From an uncultured Oscillospiraceae bacterium (GTDB lineage: Bacteria > Bacillota > Clostridia > Oscillospirales > Oscillospiraceae): 64,000 nucleotides of DNA. The translations under genes and the position numbers were made by a program. The notes beneath the pieces were generated by a model. It was not told where the DNA came from. It saw only the letters and a list, made by a program, of their open reading frames with translations, and ran no database searches. Every line of letters starts with the position of its first letter. Position 1 is the first letter of the stretch. Positions 51,682 through 60,305 of this stretch are shown here, piece after piece. Location: contig CAKTOW010000003.1 of the NCBI GenBank assembly GCA_934590325.1, positions 124,001 to 188,000 of the forward strand, in the 5' to 3' direction.

Positions 51682-53010
51682 TTATAAATACTTGAGATTC
51701 ACGGTCATGTCCTCCGACAGCATCGGGTCGATCTGCTGTAACTGCGCCCTGACGGCTTCTGCGCTGCGCTTCGGCGTGTAGGTGCCGTCCATCAGCTGCT
51801 GCGAGGCAGTGTCCACGGCGGCGGCAACACCGGCGAATACCTCCGGCACCACGTGGGTATAGATGCCCAGCGTGGTGGACACGTCCCGATGGCCCAGCAG
51901 CTTCTGGACGATCTTGGGGTTGATCTCCTGCTCTAAAAGCATGGAGGCGTAGGTATGACGATACCGATGGAGATTCAAGCCTTCGCCTGAAAAGCCGTTG
52001 CGATCCAGAAAGTGACGATAGCTGGCGCGGAAGCCACTGTACGTCCGCATGGACATGGTGCGTGTGCTGATGAAAACAAAGCCCTCCGGCATCAGCACCT
52101 CCAACCCTTTCGGAAGGGTCGCCACGTAGCGCATCCATTCCCGCAGCCGTGTCAGTACCAGCTCCGGCACCTGAATAATTCGATGGGAAGTGCGGGTCTT
52201 GGTAGAGCCCAGCGCATCGGTCATCTCCACCGTTTTCCCGTTTTCGTCGAAAGTCAGTTTCCGTGTCACAGACTGCGCGATGGTGATGGTGTGGGCCGCA
52301 AAGTCGATATGCTTCCATTGGAGGGCCAGCAGCTCGCCGATGCGCATGCCGGTGAACAGCAGCGTAGTGATGATGGGGCGCATGATGGGGTCGTTCTGCG
52401 CCGCGGTCAGCACCGCTTCACGCTGGGCGATGGGGATGACTTTTTCCTCCGATTCTAGGCGCTGCGGCTGCCGGGGCAGCTTTGTGCTGCGGGCAGGATT
52501 GATCGGAGCCAGAGACATTTCCACGGCATAGTCATATAGCTGAATCAGAATACTGCGCACCAAAGAAATGGTGCGCCGGGAAAGCTGCTTTTCCGCTTGC
52601 AGATAATAGAGGAACGTCTGGATGCGGGAGGCTGTCAGCGCCGCCACAGGGATATCTCCCAATGCGGGAACAATATGTAACCGTTCGCAGGAATAATACA
52701 GTTCCATGGTGCGGCTGCAAACCTCATAGGTCTTGAACGTGGTCAGCCAGCGGTGCAGAAAGTCCTTCAGCAGCAGTTCAGATGCCAGTGAAGGGGCGGC
52801 CTTGGATGTTTCGGAAACCAGCGTCAGGGCGATCCAGTGCGCCGCCTCCTCACGGGTGTTGGCGTAGGTGTATTTGCGGATGGGCTTGCCGGTATCGGGG
52901 TGATAACCCACGGTTACCTGACCGACCCATTTGCCGTCCTTGCGGCGATAGACGCTGCCTTCGTTCTTTCCACGGCGTGTGGTTTTGGGTTTGCTTGGTT
53001 TACGCGGCAT
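51682..53010 (-). CDS. Tyrosine recombinase (phage/ICE-type integrase)
   Basis: 442 aa. A basic arm-binding N-terminus (RRGKNEGSVYRRKDGKWVGQ), SAM-like core-binding domain (about 95-185) and catalytic domain follow. The catalytic residues are Arg in LLFTGMRIGELLALQW, HRYRHTYASMLL (His-x-x-Arg), LLGHRDVSTT and the nucleophile Tyr in LGIYTHV. All are present, so it should be active. It points toward tRNA-Val, 165 bases away. Promoter with an internal inverted repeat at 53054-53083. Confidence 0.93.
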   Translation of the reverse strand: MPRKPSKPKTTRRGKNEGSVYRRKDGKWVGQVTVGYHPDTGKPIRKYTYANTREEAAHWIALTLVSETSKAAPSLASELLLKDFLHRWLTTFKTYEVCSRTMELYYSCERLHIVPALGDIPVAALTASRIQTFLYYLQAEKQLSRRTISLVRSILIQLYDYAVEMSLAPINPARSTKLPRQPQRLESEEKVIPIAQREAVLTAAQNDPIMRPIITTLLFTGMRIGELLALQWKHIDFAAHTITIAQSVTRKLTFDENGKTVEMTDALGSTKTRTSHRIIQVPELVLTRLREWMRYVATLPKGLEVLMPEGFVFISTRTMSMRTYSGFRASYRHFLDRNGFSGEGLNLHRYRHTYASMLLEQEINPKIVQKLLGHRDVSTTLGIYTHVVPEVFAGVAAAVDTASQQLMDGTYTPKRSAEAVRAQLQQIDPMLSEDMTVNLKYL

Positions 53011-53053
53011 GAATGATTCCCTCCTTTTGCCGCGCAGGGAAGATCATAAAATT

Positions 53054-53083
53054 ATTATACGACAGCAGGAGGTCATCCTGCAA
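53054..53083 (-). promoter_or_regulatory. Integrase promoter with inverted-repeat operator
   Basis: Minus strand TTGCAG (53078-53083), 18-bp spacer, TATAAT (53054-53059). The spacer carries GCAGGAtgaccTCCTGC (53065-53081). Confidence 0.65.
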
Positions 53084-53107
53084 ATTTTTTCTTTGCGGCA
53101 TTGTCAT

Positions 53108-53311
53108 TTAAAACTTCCTCCCATCCAAGAACTCCAGCAAAGCTTCCCTCGGAATGCGAATCTGCCTACCAATGCGGACGCTTCGTATCTGCCCGCTGCG
53201 GATCAGCTCATAGGCGGTGTTGCGGCCGATACCGAGAATGGGCATTAAGTCCTCTACCCGCAGGATCATGGGGAGGTCGTGCAGATCGCGATATTTATTC
53301 TCCACGGGCAA
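53108..53311 (-). CDS. Excisionase-like helix-turn-helix protein
   Basis: 67 aa, MPVENKYRDLHDLPMILRVE, with a winged MerR/AlpA-type helix-turn-helix (MPILGIGRNTAYELIRSGQI followed by RSVRIGRQIRIPREALLEFL). This is the standard small excisionase or directionality factor of Firmicutes ICEs and phages. Its start overlaps the 3' end of the second recombinase gene, so the two are coupled. Confidence 0.87.
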   Translation of the reverse strand: MPVENKYRDLHDLPMILRVEDLMPILGIGRNTAYELIRSGQIRSVRIGRQIRIPREALLEFLDGRKF

Positions 53312-54209
53312 CGCCTCCCTTCACAGACGCCAGATAGATGTCCGTCACATCGGGCCGCTCATGTCCCAACAGTCGCGACACAGTGAAATGGGCGTCCAAA
53401 GGCGTCATGCCGCCGCTGACAAGAGATGTATACTTTTCGGCGGCGTAGGTATGCCGCAGTCCATGGAAGGTGATGCGCCTGTCCGGTGCTGTAGGGTCGC
53501 AGATGGCGTCACGGTTGCGGATGATAAACTGCTGCATACCGTTGATGGCTCGGTCAGTGGGGGTGCCATCCGGCACCAACAGCTTGTGACCGCGTTCGGT
53601 TTTCTCCAGCAGCCGCTGCAGCATCATCGTGATGCGGTCGTCCTCGATGGGAACAATACGCACCTTGCCGCCCTTGCCTTTCACGGTGAGGGCGTTTTCA
53701 CGCAGCGCACGTTCCGCCGCGGCAGTGTCCATGCGGAAGCACTCGTGGATGCGCAGACCGGCGTAGCGGGCCAGATACAGGGCGAGAATGTAGTCCTCCC
53801 GCTCCTCTGCCATGGCGAGGCCGATCAGCTTGCCAAACTCGGAGTTCGTCCATGTACGATCCTGTTGCCCGAAGCGGCGGCGTTCCAGCGCAACGCCCAG
53901 TTCTTCATTGTCCGGCAGCGCGTAGCGGGGATGGGACATTTTATCGTGGAAGAAACGAATGGCGGAGAGGTCAGTCTTGATGGTGCTGGCCGACTTGCCC
54001 TGCTCCTGCAAATAGAGGACGTAACTCACCAGATGCTTGCCGCTGATGTTCTCCAGCTTTTGCAGATGGTAATGAACAGCGAGGTAGGCGCAGAACCGCT
54101 TGACTGCCTCGTAGTAGCGATCTTTCGTGCGGAAGCTGCCTTGCCGGTTGTGCCGGGCCAGCTTGTCCAGCTGGGTAACGAGGGTGCAATAAATGCCTTT
54201 TGTGGTCAT
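53295..54209 (-). CDS. Second tyrosine recombinase
   Basis: 304 aa from ATG 54209 (MTTKGIYCTLVTQLDKLARH), AAGGAG ten bases upstream. Core-binding region (about 15-110) with GKSASTIKTDLSAIRFFHDK, catalytic Arg in YLARYAGLRIHECFRMD, FHGLRHTYAAEKY, LLGHERPDVT and Tyr in DIYLASV. It is clearly different from the integrase at 51682 and shorter, XerC/D-like in size. Such second recombinases often occur in ICE recombination modules. A long leader precedes it. Confidence 0.9.
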   Translation of the reverse strand: MTTKGIYCTLVTQLDKLARHNRQGSFRTKDRYYEAVKRFCAYLAVHYHLQKLENISGKHLVSYVLYLQEQGKSASTIKTDLSAIRFFHDKMSHPRYALPDNEELGVALERRRFGQQDRTWTNSEFGKLIGLAMAEEREDYILALYLARYAGLRIHECFRMDTAAAERALRENALTVKGKGGKVRIVPIEDDRITMMLQRLLEKTERGHKLLVPDGTPTDRAINGMQQFIIRNRDAICDPTAPDRRITFHGLRHTYAAEKYTSLVSGGMTPLDAHFTVSRLLGHERPDVTDIYLASVKGGVARGE

Positions 54210-54724
54210 ATCAAAAAATCTCCTTGTATGCAAAGTTGTGTTCAGATGGGCGCACTTCACCCGTTGGCAAGGAGGGCCGTTTCCGGCGCATCTCCGCAGA
54301 AAGGATAGACTGCCGCAGGCGGAAAGCCTTGGTGCTGCGTGCTTTTCACGGCTCGCCTGTATGTCTGTCTCTCTTTACTTGTGCCAGGTCAGTACGCTGC
54401 CACATGGGGCAAATATGCCCTGCTCCGATAGAGCGGTGGCGGACACTAGGCCGCTGAACTCGGCTGCGGAAGGCTCCGCCGGTGTCCTGTGATCCGCCCG
54501 GCAACGGATCTGAGAATGTGCGAAACCCCGTATGACCGGCGCCGCACTCTGACTGCGGCATACAGGGGCGGGAGCTTGCCTCTCCCTGGACGATCTTCCT
54601 GCCGTATCGTCCCAACGGCTTTTTACAAAGCTTCTTTTTCCGGATCTGCGCCGAAGCGATTCCGGCGCTCTTTCTTTTCCTGCGGTATCGCGGCGTCGGC
54701 AAGTGCCGCGACAAAAATAGTAAG

Positions 54725-54751
54725 CAAAAACGCAGGAAGAATCTTCCTGCC
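54725..54751 (-). terminator. Terminator-like hairpin with a competing upstream repeat
   Basis: On the minus strand GCAGGAAGA-T-TCTTCCTGC is followed by GTTTTTGC. A second copy, CGCAGGAAGG, lies just upstream (54771-54780) and can pair with the same 3' arm. This allows two exclusive folds, as in attenuators. Confidence 0.5.
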
Positions 54752-54907
54752 ATTTCGGCTTCATACGATCCTTCCTGCGTTTGCAGTATTGTTCAATTCT
54801 GATGGACACCCCGCTTTTCCGGGAGGGTTCATTTTGACATACTTCGGGTTCTTAATCAGAGCGAAAAGCTGTTGATAGCCTTCCACCCGTTCCTGCTCTG
54901 CTCCGAC

Positions 54908-55051
54908 CTAAATGCTTGATGCCTTAAGTACAGGCACATCATAGCATAGCGGCAAAGCGGCGTACAGGTGGAAACTGCCGCGAGAGAAACTTCTCGCAGC
55001 ATAGTCATTAAAGCACGAGGGCGCAATGGCCCTAATCTCAAACGGGAGCAT
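54908..55051 (-). CDS. Possible 47-aa leader peptide
   Basis: ATG at 55051 (MLPFEIRAIAPSCFNDYAAR) preceded by AGGAG at a short spacing of four. The ribosome site and start codon are both inside the palindrome GGAGCATCATGCTCC (55046-55060), so translation would be restrained by structure. No family is recognised. It may be only a chance frame in a structured leader. Confidence 0.3.
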   Translation of the reverse strand: MLPFEIRAIAPSCFNDYAARSFSRGSFHLYAALPLCYDVPVLKASSI

Positions 55052-55142
55052 GATGCTCCTCAGCACAAACTTAACAACGTGTGCGATCCGAAAGGTATTC
55101 GGAAACCCCGTTGGGGCGGTGCACAAATAACTGAATAATTCT

Positions 55143-55171
55143 TATATACCACAATATGTTGCGGTTGTCAA
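55143..55171 (-). promoter_or_regulatory. Promoter of the recombinase module leader
   Basis: Minus strand TTGACA (55166-55171), 17-bp spacer, TATATA (55143-55148). Confidence 0.75.
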
Positions 55172-55215
55172 TATGAAAATGCCGATATATCGCGCTTTTG
55201 GGTCGGCGAAAAAAC

Positions 55216-55299
55216 TAATACGCATTATCTCCGTATTAAATGCGTATTACAGGCACATCACGAAAATAATGCGTATTATGTGCGTATTAAAAGCGTATT
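55216..55299. repeat. Iteron-like cluster of GCGTATTA repeats
   Basis: Copies of (T)GCGTATTA at 55241-55249, 55270-55278 and 55281-55289; degenerate copies at 55231-55239 and 55293-55299; one inverted copy (TAATACGCAT) at 55216-55225. Centres are 10-11 or about 29 bp apart, roughly on one DNA face. The AT-rich context directly upstream of the recombinase promoter suits integrase/excisionase arm sites, a repressor or an iteron origin. The following 170 bases up to the Lrp gene show nothing else I can support. Confidence 0.65.
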
Positions 55300-55473
55300 G
55301 GTGATCTGTCTAAATCGCTCACAATGACTTGAAGCTGATACGACGAAAGACTCGTCATAAAACCTCATGAGGCGGCATCCAGCGACGGGTGGTGTTCAGG
55401 GGAGATCTCCCCGCCCCTTACCGCCGAGTGGCAGTCGCTGCATTCTTTACGCCGCGTCCTCTCTCGACAGGTT

Positions 55474-55932
55474 CTACAAACGCAGCCCCTTTATGTCCTT
55501 GATACGCGACAAAATCATATTACAGCTGCAGCTGACCACACCGGGCAAGGTGTCAATGACCGCATGCAGAAAAACCTCCATTTCTTCAGCGGAAGCGGCG
55601 ACGGCGTGGACGTGCAGCTTGTCTTTTCCCGTCACGCGGTAGATCTGCGTGACGGTATCGTTTTGATGTAAGAACTCTGTGACCTCCGCCAGACAGCGCG
55701 GTGTTGTTTCGATTTCAAAATAGCAGGAAACCGCCCCGCTGATCTTCTGAGGATTGATAACGGTCGTATACTCCTCGATAATGCCCCTTTGCTCCAAAGC
55801 CTGTATCCGGGCTTTTACCGCAACTCTTGAAATGCCGACTTTTTCACCAATATCCGAGTAGGAGATGCGTGCATTTTCTATCAGCAGCCCCACGATCTTT
55901 TGATCCAATCCGTCCAGTCCATCTAAGTACAT
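55474..55932 (-). CDS. Lrp/AsnC-family transcriptional regulator
   Basis: 152 aa. The N-terminal helix-turn-helix (LDQKIVGLLIENARISYSDI, then GEKVGISRVAVKARIQALEQ) is followed by a RAM ligand-binding domain (about 68-145, SGAVSCYFEIETTPRCLAEV). These octameric regulators sense amino acids or small metabolites. It is divergent from a MATE exporter with 153 bases between them, so it probably regulates that pump. Confidence 0.93.
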   Translation of the reverse strand: MYLDGLDGLDQKIVGLLIENARISYSDIGEKVGISRVAVKARIQALEQRGIIEEYTTVINPQKISGAVSCYFEIETTPRCLAEVTEFLHQNDTVTQIYRVTGKDKLHVHAVAASAEEMEVFLHAVIDTLPGVVSCSCNMILSRIKDIKGLRL

Positions 55933-56013
55933 ACAGCTTCCTCCATAAATCAGGTTTCTCCATGATCTTCAGCTCTGATGATACCACCGTTCCTTCAAAA
56001 AGTAAACGCTGTA

Positions 56014-56042
56014 TTGACAGAGCGAACTAAAAGCACTACAAT
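56014..56042 (+). promoter_or_regulatory. Promoter of the island MATE exporter
   Basis: TTGACA (56014-56019), 17-bp spacer, TACAAT (56037-56042). Two CTTACGA direct repeats follow (56044-56050 and 56063-56069) in the leader, possible Lrp half-sites. Confidence 0.8.
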
Positions 56043-56085
56043 ACTTACGAAATGCAGTTTTTAACTTACGATACGGAGGCGCGCC

Positions 56086-57420
56086 ATGAACCGGGATTTA
56101 ACGCAAGGCTCTGTCACCAAGTCCATGCTGCTGTTTGCCATCCCTATGATTTTGGGGGATCTATTGCAGCAGTGCTATAACATTGCCGACACGCTGATCG
56201 TCGGGCAATTTCTCGGGCGGGATGCCCTTGCGGCGGTGGGCTCATCTTTTACGCTGATGACCTTTCTGACCTCCATCATCCTTGGCCTGTGCATGGGGAG
56301 CGGCGCACTGTTTTCCATGCGCTTTGGGCAGCGGGATGAGAAGGCTCTTTGCGAGAACCTCTGTGCATCGTTTTTCTTTATCGCGCTCGTCACCGCGCTC
56401 CTGAACATCTTATCGTTTGCCTGTCTGGACGGGCTTCGCACATTTCTCCGGGTTCCCGCCGAGGTCTGGGGCGATATGCGCGAATACCTGTTTGTGATTT
56501 TCATGGGAATTCCCGCGGTTTTTCTGTATAACTACTTCGCCTCCTTTTTGCGGGCGATCGGCAATTCCGTTATCCCGCTGGGCTTTTTGGCTGTTTCCGC
56601 TGTGCTGAATATCGCCCTCGATCTCTGGTTTGTCATCGGGCTAAATAGAGGCGTTGTCGGAGCGGCGGAGGCGACGGTGATCGCCCAGTATGTTTCAGGG
56701 ATCGGCATCGCCGCTTATACGCTTGTGCGCTTCCCTCAGGTGCGCTCTATATGGAATTTCCGCTCCCTGCGGCGCGGACGTATCCAGGAGATCGTCTCCT
56801 TCTCCACGCTGACCTGCGTGCAGCAATCCATCATGAACCTCGGTATCCTTATGGTGCAGGGACTGGTCAACAGCTTCGGCCCTATTGTGATGGCCGCCTT
56901 TGCCGCCGCCGTGAAGATCGACGCCTTTGCCTATATGCCGGTGCAGGACTTCGGTAACGCCTTTTCCACTTTTATCGCCCAGAATTACGGGGCAAAAGAG
57001 AGCGCGCGGATACGCGCGGGGCTGAAAAACGCCGTGTGCATTTCCATGGCCTTCTGCGTGGTCATATCCGCCCTCGTCTTCGTATTTGCAAGACCTCTTA
57101 TGGCGATTTTTGTGGATGTCGGAGAAAGCGAGGTCATTCTGGAGGGCGTGCGGTATCTTCGTATTGAGGGCGCGTTTTACTGCGGCATCGGCTGCCTGTT
57201 CCTGCTCTACGGGCTGTATCGTGCGTTGGGAAAGCCGGGCATGAGCGTGGTGCTTACCGTCATCTCGTTAGGCACCCGTGTCGCGCTGGCCTACCTGCTG
57301 TCCACGATTCCCACCATCGGCGTCACCGGTATCTGGTGGTCTGTCCCGATCGGCTGGGGTCTGGCGGATTTAGTCGGATTGCTTTATTACAAGGTAAAAA
57401 AGCAATCGCTGCTGTTTTGA
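56086..57420 (+). CDS. MATE-family efflux transporter (island copy)
   Basis: 444 aa with twelve membrane segments; MLLFAIPMILGDLLQQCYNI and ADTLIVGQFLGRDALAAVGS at the N-terminus, SFLRAIGNSVIPLGFL, PVQDFGNAFSTFIAQNYGAK in the middle and LYRALGKPGMSV near the end. Same family as the pump at 10939 but a different subgroup. Its DNA is less GC-rich than the core. CGGAGG precedes the ATG. The stop is followed directly by the response-regulator operon operator. Confidence 0.92.
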   Translation: MNRDLTQGSVTKSMLLFAIPMILGDLLQQCYNIADTLIVGQFLGRDALAAVGSSFTLMTFLTSIILGLCMGSGALFSMRFGQRDEKALCENLCASFFFIALVTALLNILSFACLDGLRTFLRVPAEVWGDMREYLFVIFMGIPAVFLYNYFASFLRAIGNSVIPLGFLAVSAVLNIALDLWFVIGLNRGVVGAAEATVIAQYVSGIGIAAYTLVRFPQVRSIWNFRSLRRGRIQEIVSFSTLTCVQQSIMNLGILMVQGLVNSFGPIVMAAFAAAVKIDAFAYMPVQDFGNAFSTFIAQNYGAKESARIRAGLKNAVCISMAFCVVISALVFVFARPLMAIFVDVGESEVILEGVRYLRIEGAFYCGIGCLFLLYGLYRALGKPGMSVVLTVISLGTRVALAYLLSTIPTIGVTGIWWSVPIGWGLADLVGLLYYKVKKQSLLF

Positions 57421-57448
57421 ACCTCCGTTGAGGTTGAATGAGTATACT
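57420..57448 (+). promoter_or_regulatory. Operator-promoter of the two-component operon
   Basis: Palindrome AACCTCCGTTGAGGTT (57420-57435), seven bases, then TATACT (57443-57448). The palindrome replaces a normal -35 box, as at activator-dependent promoters. The same arrangement recurs at 60306-60334. Confidence 0.7.
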
Positions 57449-57476
57449 AAGTTTGCAAAAGGACGGATGAAAGACT

Positions 57477-58151
57477 ATGAGAATACTGGTTGCGGAGGAT
57501 GATTCGTCGCTGCGGAGAGCGCTAATTTCCATTTTGCAAAAGAATCATTATACGGCAGAAGCGGTGGATAATGGCGGCGACGCGCTGGACTATCTGCTCA
57601 GCGGGCTTTATGATGCTGCGATTCTGGACATTATGATGCCGGTGATGGACGGTGTTTCGGTGCTCGTCGAGGTGCGAAAGGCGCACAATGTCACACCTAT
57701 ATTGCTGCTCACCGCCAAAGCGGAAATCGACGACAAAATCATCGGGCTGGATGCCGGAGCCAACGACTATCTGACCAAGCCCTTTGATATGCGGGAGCTG
57801 TTGGCGCGGCTTCGGGTGCTGACGAGGAAAAACGATATCCAGCAGACCAATACGCTTACTTTCGGAAACACCGCGCTGAATACCGAGACATTTGAATTGT
57901 CTGCACCCGGCGGCAGCTATAAGCTTGCCAACAAGGAATATCAGACGATGCTGCTGTTTATGCGCAATCCCAAGGTGGTTATTCCGTCCTCACGGGTATT
58001 GGAAAACATATGGGATCCGGATTCAAAAGCCGAGGACAATACCGTTTGGACATACATTTCTTATCTTCGCCGAAAGCTGGAAGCGATCAAAGCGGATATT
58101 GAGATCCGTACCATGCGGGGCGCAGGCTATACGCTGGAGGTGCGGAAATGA
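57477..58151 (+). CDS. OmpR-family response regulator
   Basis: 224 aa. Receiver domain with acidic pocket (VAEDDSS), phospho-acceptor D51 in AAILDIMMPVMDG, LLTAKAE and Lys in YLTKPFDMRELLARL. The C-terminal winged-helix DNA-binding domain (about 127-222) has YKLANKEYQTMLLFMRNPKV and RTMRGAGYTLEVRK. It overlaps the kinase gene by four bases. It most likely binds the AACCTC palindromes in front of its own operon and of the xGLK/SUMF operon. Confidence 0.95.
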   Translation: MRILVAEDDSSLRRALISILQKNHYTAEAVDNGGDALDYLLSGLYDAAILDIMMPVMDGVSVLVEVRKAHNVTPILLLTAKAEIDDKIIGLDAGANDYLTKPFDMRELLARLRVLTRKNDIQQTNTLTFGNTALNTETFELSAPGGSYKLANKEYQTMLLFMRNPKVVIPSSRVLENIWDPDSKAEDNTVWTYISYLRRKLEAIKADIEIRTMRGAGYTLEVRK

Positions 58152-59323
58152 CAGTAAGTTTGAAACACCGATTGCAGCTACGGTTTGTCCTGCTGTCCCT
58201 TGCCGCGCTGCTCATCTTGCAATCATTGATCGTAGGGTTCAGCCTGTGGCGCAATTACCGGCAGATCACCCTCAAAGCCGATCGGATGATCATGACGATC
58301 ATTTCAGATCCCGATTCCTCCGAGGTGGCGGACGCCCGGTATTTCACAGCAACTTATGATTTAAGCAGCCGAACGCTGTCGTCCGACACGAGCCATACAG
58401 CGCTGATCAGCCGGTCACAAGCTGCCGACTATGCCAAGTCGGTGATCGCCGATAAGACGGACAAGGGATATAAAGATAACTATCGCTATCTGGTGCATCG
58501 GGGGAAGAACGGGATATCGATCGTTTTTCTGTCCCGCACGGTCGCCTTGGAATCTTTCCGCAACAGCGCCGCTTCTCTGCTGATCATTTCCGGCGTCGGC
58601 ATTGCTCTGATGACAGCCGTTTTAGCGGCGGTATCCGGCAAAGTCGTATCTCCGCTTGTGAAAAATCGGCAAAAACAAAAGGAGTTCATTACCTCGGCAA
58701 GTCATGAGCTGAAAACACCGCTTACCGTGATCCATGCCGATGCGCAGCTATTGGAGTCGGAGATCGGCGAAAACGAATGGCTGTCCGATATACTGAAGCA
58801 AACCGAGCAGATGACCGAGATGACCCACCGGCTGGTGTTTTTGGCACGGACGGAGGAACAAAACGAGCGGACGGTCAAAATTGATTTTCCTGTTTCCGAT
58901 ATTGCTGACGAGGTTGCATCGTCTTATCAGGCAGTTGCCCTCAATACCGGCAAGACCTATACGAAAAAAATCGAACCCAATATCAGCTACTGCGGGGATG
59001 AAAAAGCCATTCGGGAGCTGATGACTGCACTGCTGGACAACGCTTTTAAGTACGGTGCGGAAAGTGGAACGGTCACGGTATCGCTCATCGCTGTTGGCCA
59101 CGGCGTCTGTTTTTCGGTGGAAAACACGGCAGATAAACAGCGAATATCGGATATTTCCCACTTTACCGAGCGCTTTTACCGAAGCGATACCTCAGACAAA
59201 GTCAAGGGTTTCGGCATCGGGCTTTCGGTGGCGCAGGCGGTATGCGAAACACACCGTGGCAAGCTGACGGTGGAACTTGTGGGAGAAAACAGAATTAAAA
59301 TTTCGGCTCTGCTGAAAAATTAA
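58148..59323 (+). CDS. Sensor histidine kinase
   Basis: 391 aa. Two membrane helices (about 13-32 and 143-162) flank an extracytoplasmic sensor of roughly 110 residues. There is no obvious HAMP, because the phospho-acceptor H186 in SASHELKTPLTVIHADAQLL follows soon after. The HATPase domain shows LLDNAFKYG (N box), FYRSDTSDKVKGFGIGLSVA (F and G2 boxes). The G1 box is weak (SVENTADKQ). The sensed signal is unknown; the output operons encode exported proteins. Confidence 0.94.
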   Translation: MTVSLKHRLQLRFVLLSLAALLILQSLIVGFSLWRNYRQITLKADRMIMTIISDPDSSEVADARYFTATYDLSSRTLSSDTSHTALISRSQAADYAKSVIADKTDKGYKDNYRYLVHRGKNGISIVFLSRTVALESFRNSAASLLIISGVGIALMTAVLAAVSGKVVSPLVKNRQKQKEFITSASHELKTPLTVIHADAQLLESEIGENEWLSDILKQTEQMTEMTHRLVFLARTEEQNERTVKIDFPVSDIADEVASSYQAVALNTGKTYTKKIEPNISYCGDEKAIRELMTALLDNAFKYGAESGTVTVSLIAVGHGVCFSVENTADKQRISDISHFTERFYRSDTSDKVKGFGIGLSVAQAVCETHRGKLTVELVGENRIKISALLKN

Positions 59324-59354
59324 AGCATTTGGCAGAGCGAAGGGAGCAGATTAT

Positions 59355-60251
59355 ATGAAGCAAAGATTTTACGCATCGATTGCCCTGCTGCTGGTCGCCG
59401 TATTGACGGCTGCCTTGCTCTGCGGATGTCACAGCAAGCCGGAGAATTCTTCCGATGAAACGAGCAGCGTTGGCTCAGTGCCGACAACCGAGTCAGACAG
59501 CAACAGTATGCCAGCCATAACACCGGACGAAAGCAGCGAAGACACCACCCCGAATGGGACAAACGGTTCTGTGGCAGGCAAGGAGCACACACCCGCCTCG
59601 TTTACTGCCTGCTCCATCAACACTTCACAGCTCGGTACCTTTCGGTATTGGCTGTATACACCGTCTGATCCTACGGAGAATATGCCGCTGATCGTATATC
59701 TGCACGGCGGCTCGGGAAAAGGCGATGATCTGAATTTAATTACGGCTGTTGACGGTTTCCCGCAGTATTTGCAGTCGGGTCAGCTTGGCGATGTGCGCGC
59801 CTATGTAGTCATTCCGCAGCTGCCGAGTACGCAAAAGGGCTGGGTCAATGCCGCAGAGTCGATCTCCGAATTGATCGATCATACAGTATCGACCTATAAA
59901 ATCAATCGGAACAACATCTCACTGACGGGACACAGCATGGGCGGCACGGGGACTTGGAATCTTGCCTGCACTTACCCGAGCTTGTTTGCCCGCATAGCCC
60001 CTCTTTCCGGCAGCATCCGCAATACACCCGATATCATCGACAACTTGAAAAACATACCCGTCCGAGCCTTTGTCGGTTCGGCAGATACCATTGTGCCCCC
60101 GGATTCCTCAAAGGAGGTTATCGCAGCGTTGAAAGCGGCGGGCGGCAGTGCCGAGATCACCGTGTTTGACGGTGCAGATCATTTTTCCGTGCCGAGCCTG
60201 ACCTTCCTCGATACCAATATCGATCTTATCGGTTGGCTGATCAGCGGCTGA
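59355..60251 (+). CDS. Lipoprotein alpha/beta hydrolase (esterase-like)
   Basis: 298 aa. The signal peptide ends in the lipobox LCGC with Cys25 lipidated. A long Ser/Thr/Glu-rich linker (about 28-80) follows, then the hydrolase: PLIVYLHGGSGKG oxyanion region, nucleophile S194 in LTGHSMGGTGTWNLA, Asp in VGSADTIVPPDSS and His in DGADHFSVPS. This resembles surface feruloyl/PHB-depolymerase-like (LpqC) esterases. It is third in the two-component operon (31 bases after the kinase) and ends with a terminator. Confidence 0.9.
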   Translation: MKQRFYASIALLLVAVLTAALLCGCHSKPENSSDETSSVGSVPTTESDSNSMPAITPDESSEDTTPNGTNGSVAGKEHTPASFTACSINTSQLGTFRYWLYTPSDPTENMPLIVYLHGGSGKGDDLNLITAVDGFPQYLQSGQLGDVRAYVVIPQLPSTQKGWVNAAESISELIDHTVSTYKINRNNISLTGHSMGGTGTWNLACTYPSLFARIAPLSGSIRNTPDIIDNLKNIPVRAFVGSADTIVPPDSSKEVIAALKAAGGSAEITVFDGADHFSVPSLTFLDTNIDLIGWLISG

Positions 60252-60260
60252 GCATGTCAT

Positions 60261-60304
60261 AAAGCAGGTATGGGAGAAAATCCTTCTCCTATACCTGCTT
60301 TTTT
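60261..60304 (+). terminator. Terminator of the two-component operon
   Basis: AAAGCAGGTATgGGAGAA / TTCTCCtATACCTGCTTTTTT, a long stem with T tract. Confidence 0.9.
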
Positions 60305-60305
60305 G

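Larger units (their letters stand above)
54210..55136 (-). other. Long structured leader of the recombinase module, no convincing gene
   Basis: 927 bases read from the strong promoter at 55143-55171 toward the second recombinase. Many short perfect hairpins occur (GCCCCaacGGGG, GGAGCATcATGCTCC, GGGCCattgcGCCC, GCGAGAagttTCTCTCGC). A terminator-like hairpin lies at 54725-54751. The open frames present have unstable composition and no family match. The likeliest small one is annotated separately. Confidence 0.5.

Noticed and set aside
54375..54809. Frames of 135-144 codons in the recombinase leader
   Set aside because: Arg/Ser/Pro-rich low-quality translations, no family match, and they overlap a terminator-like hairpin; treated as leader sequence.
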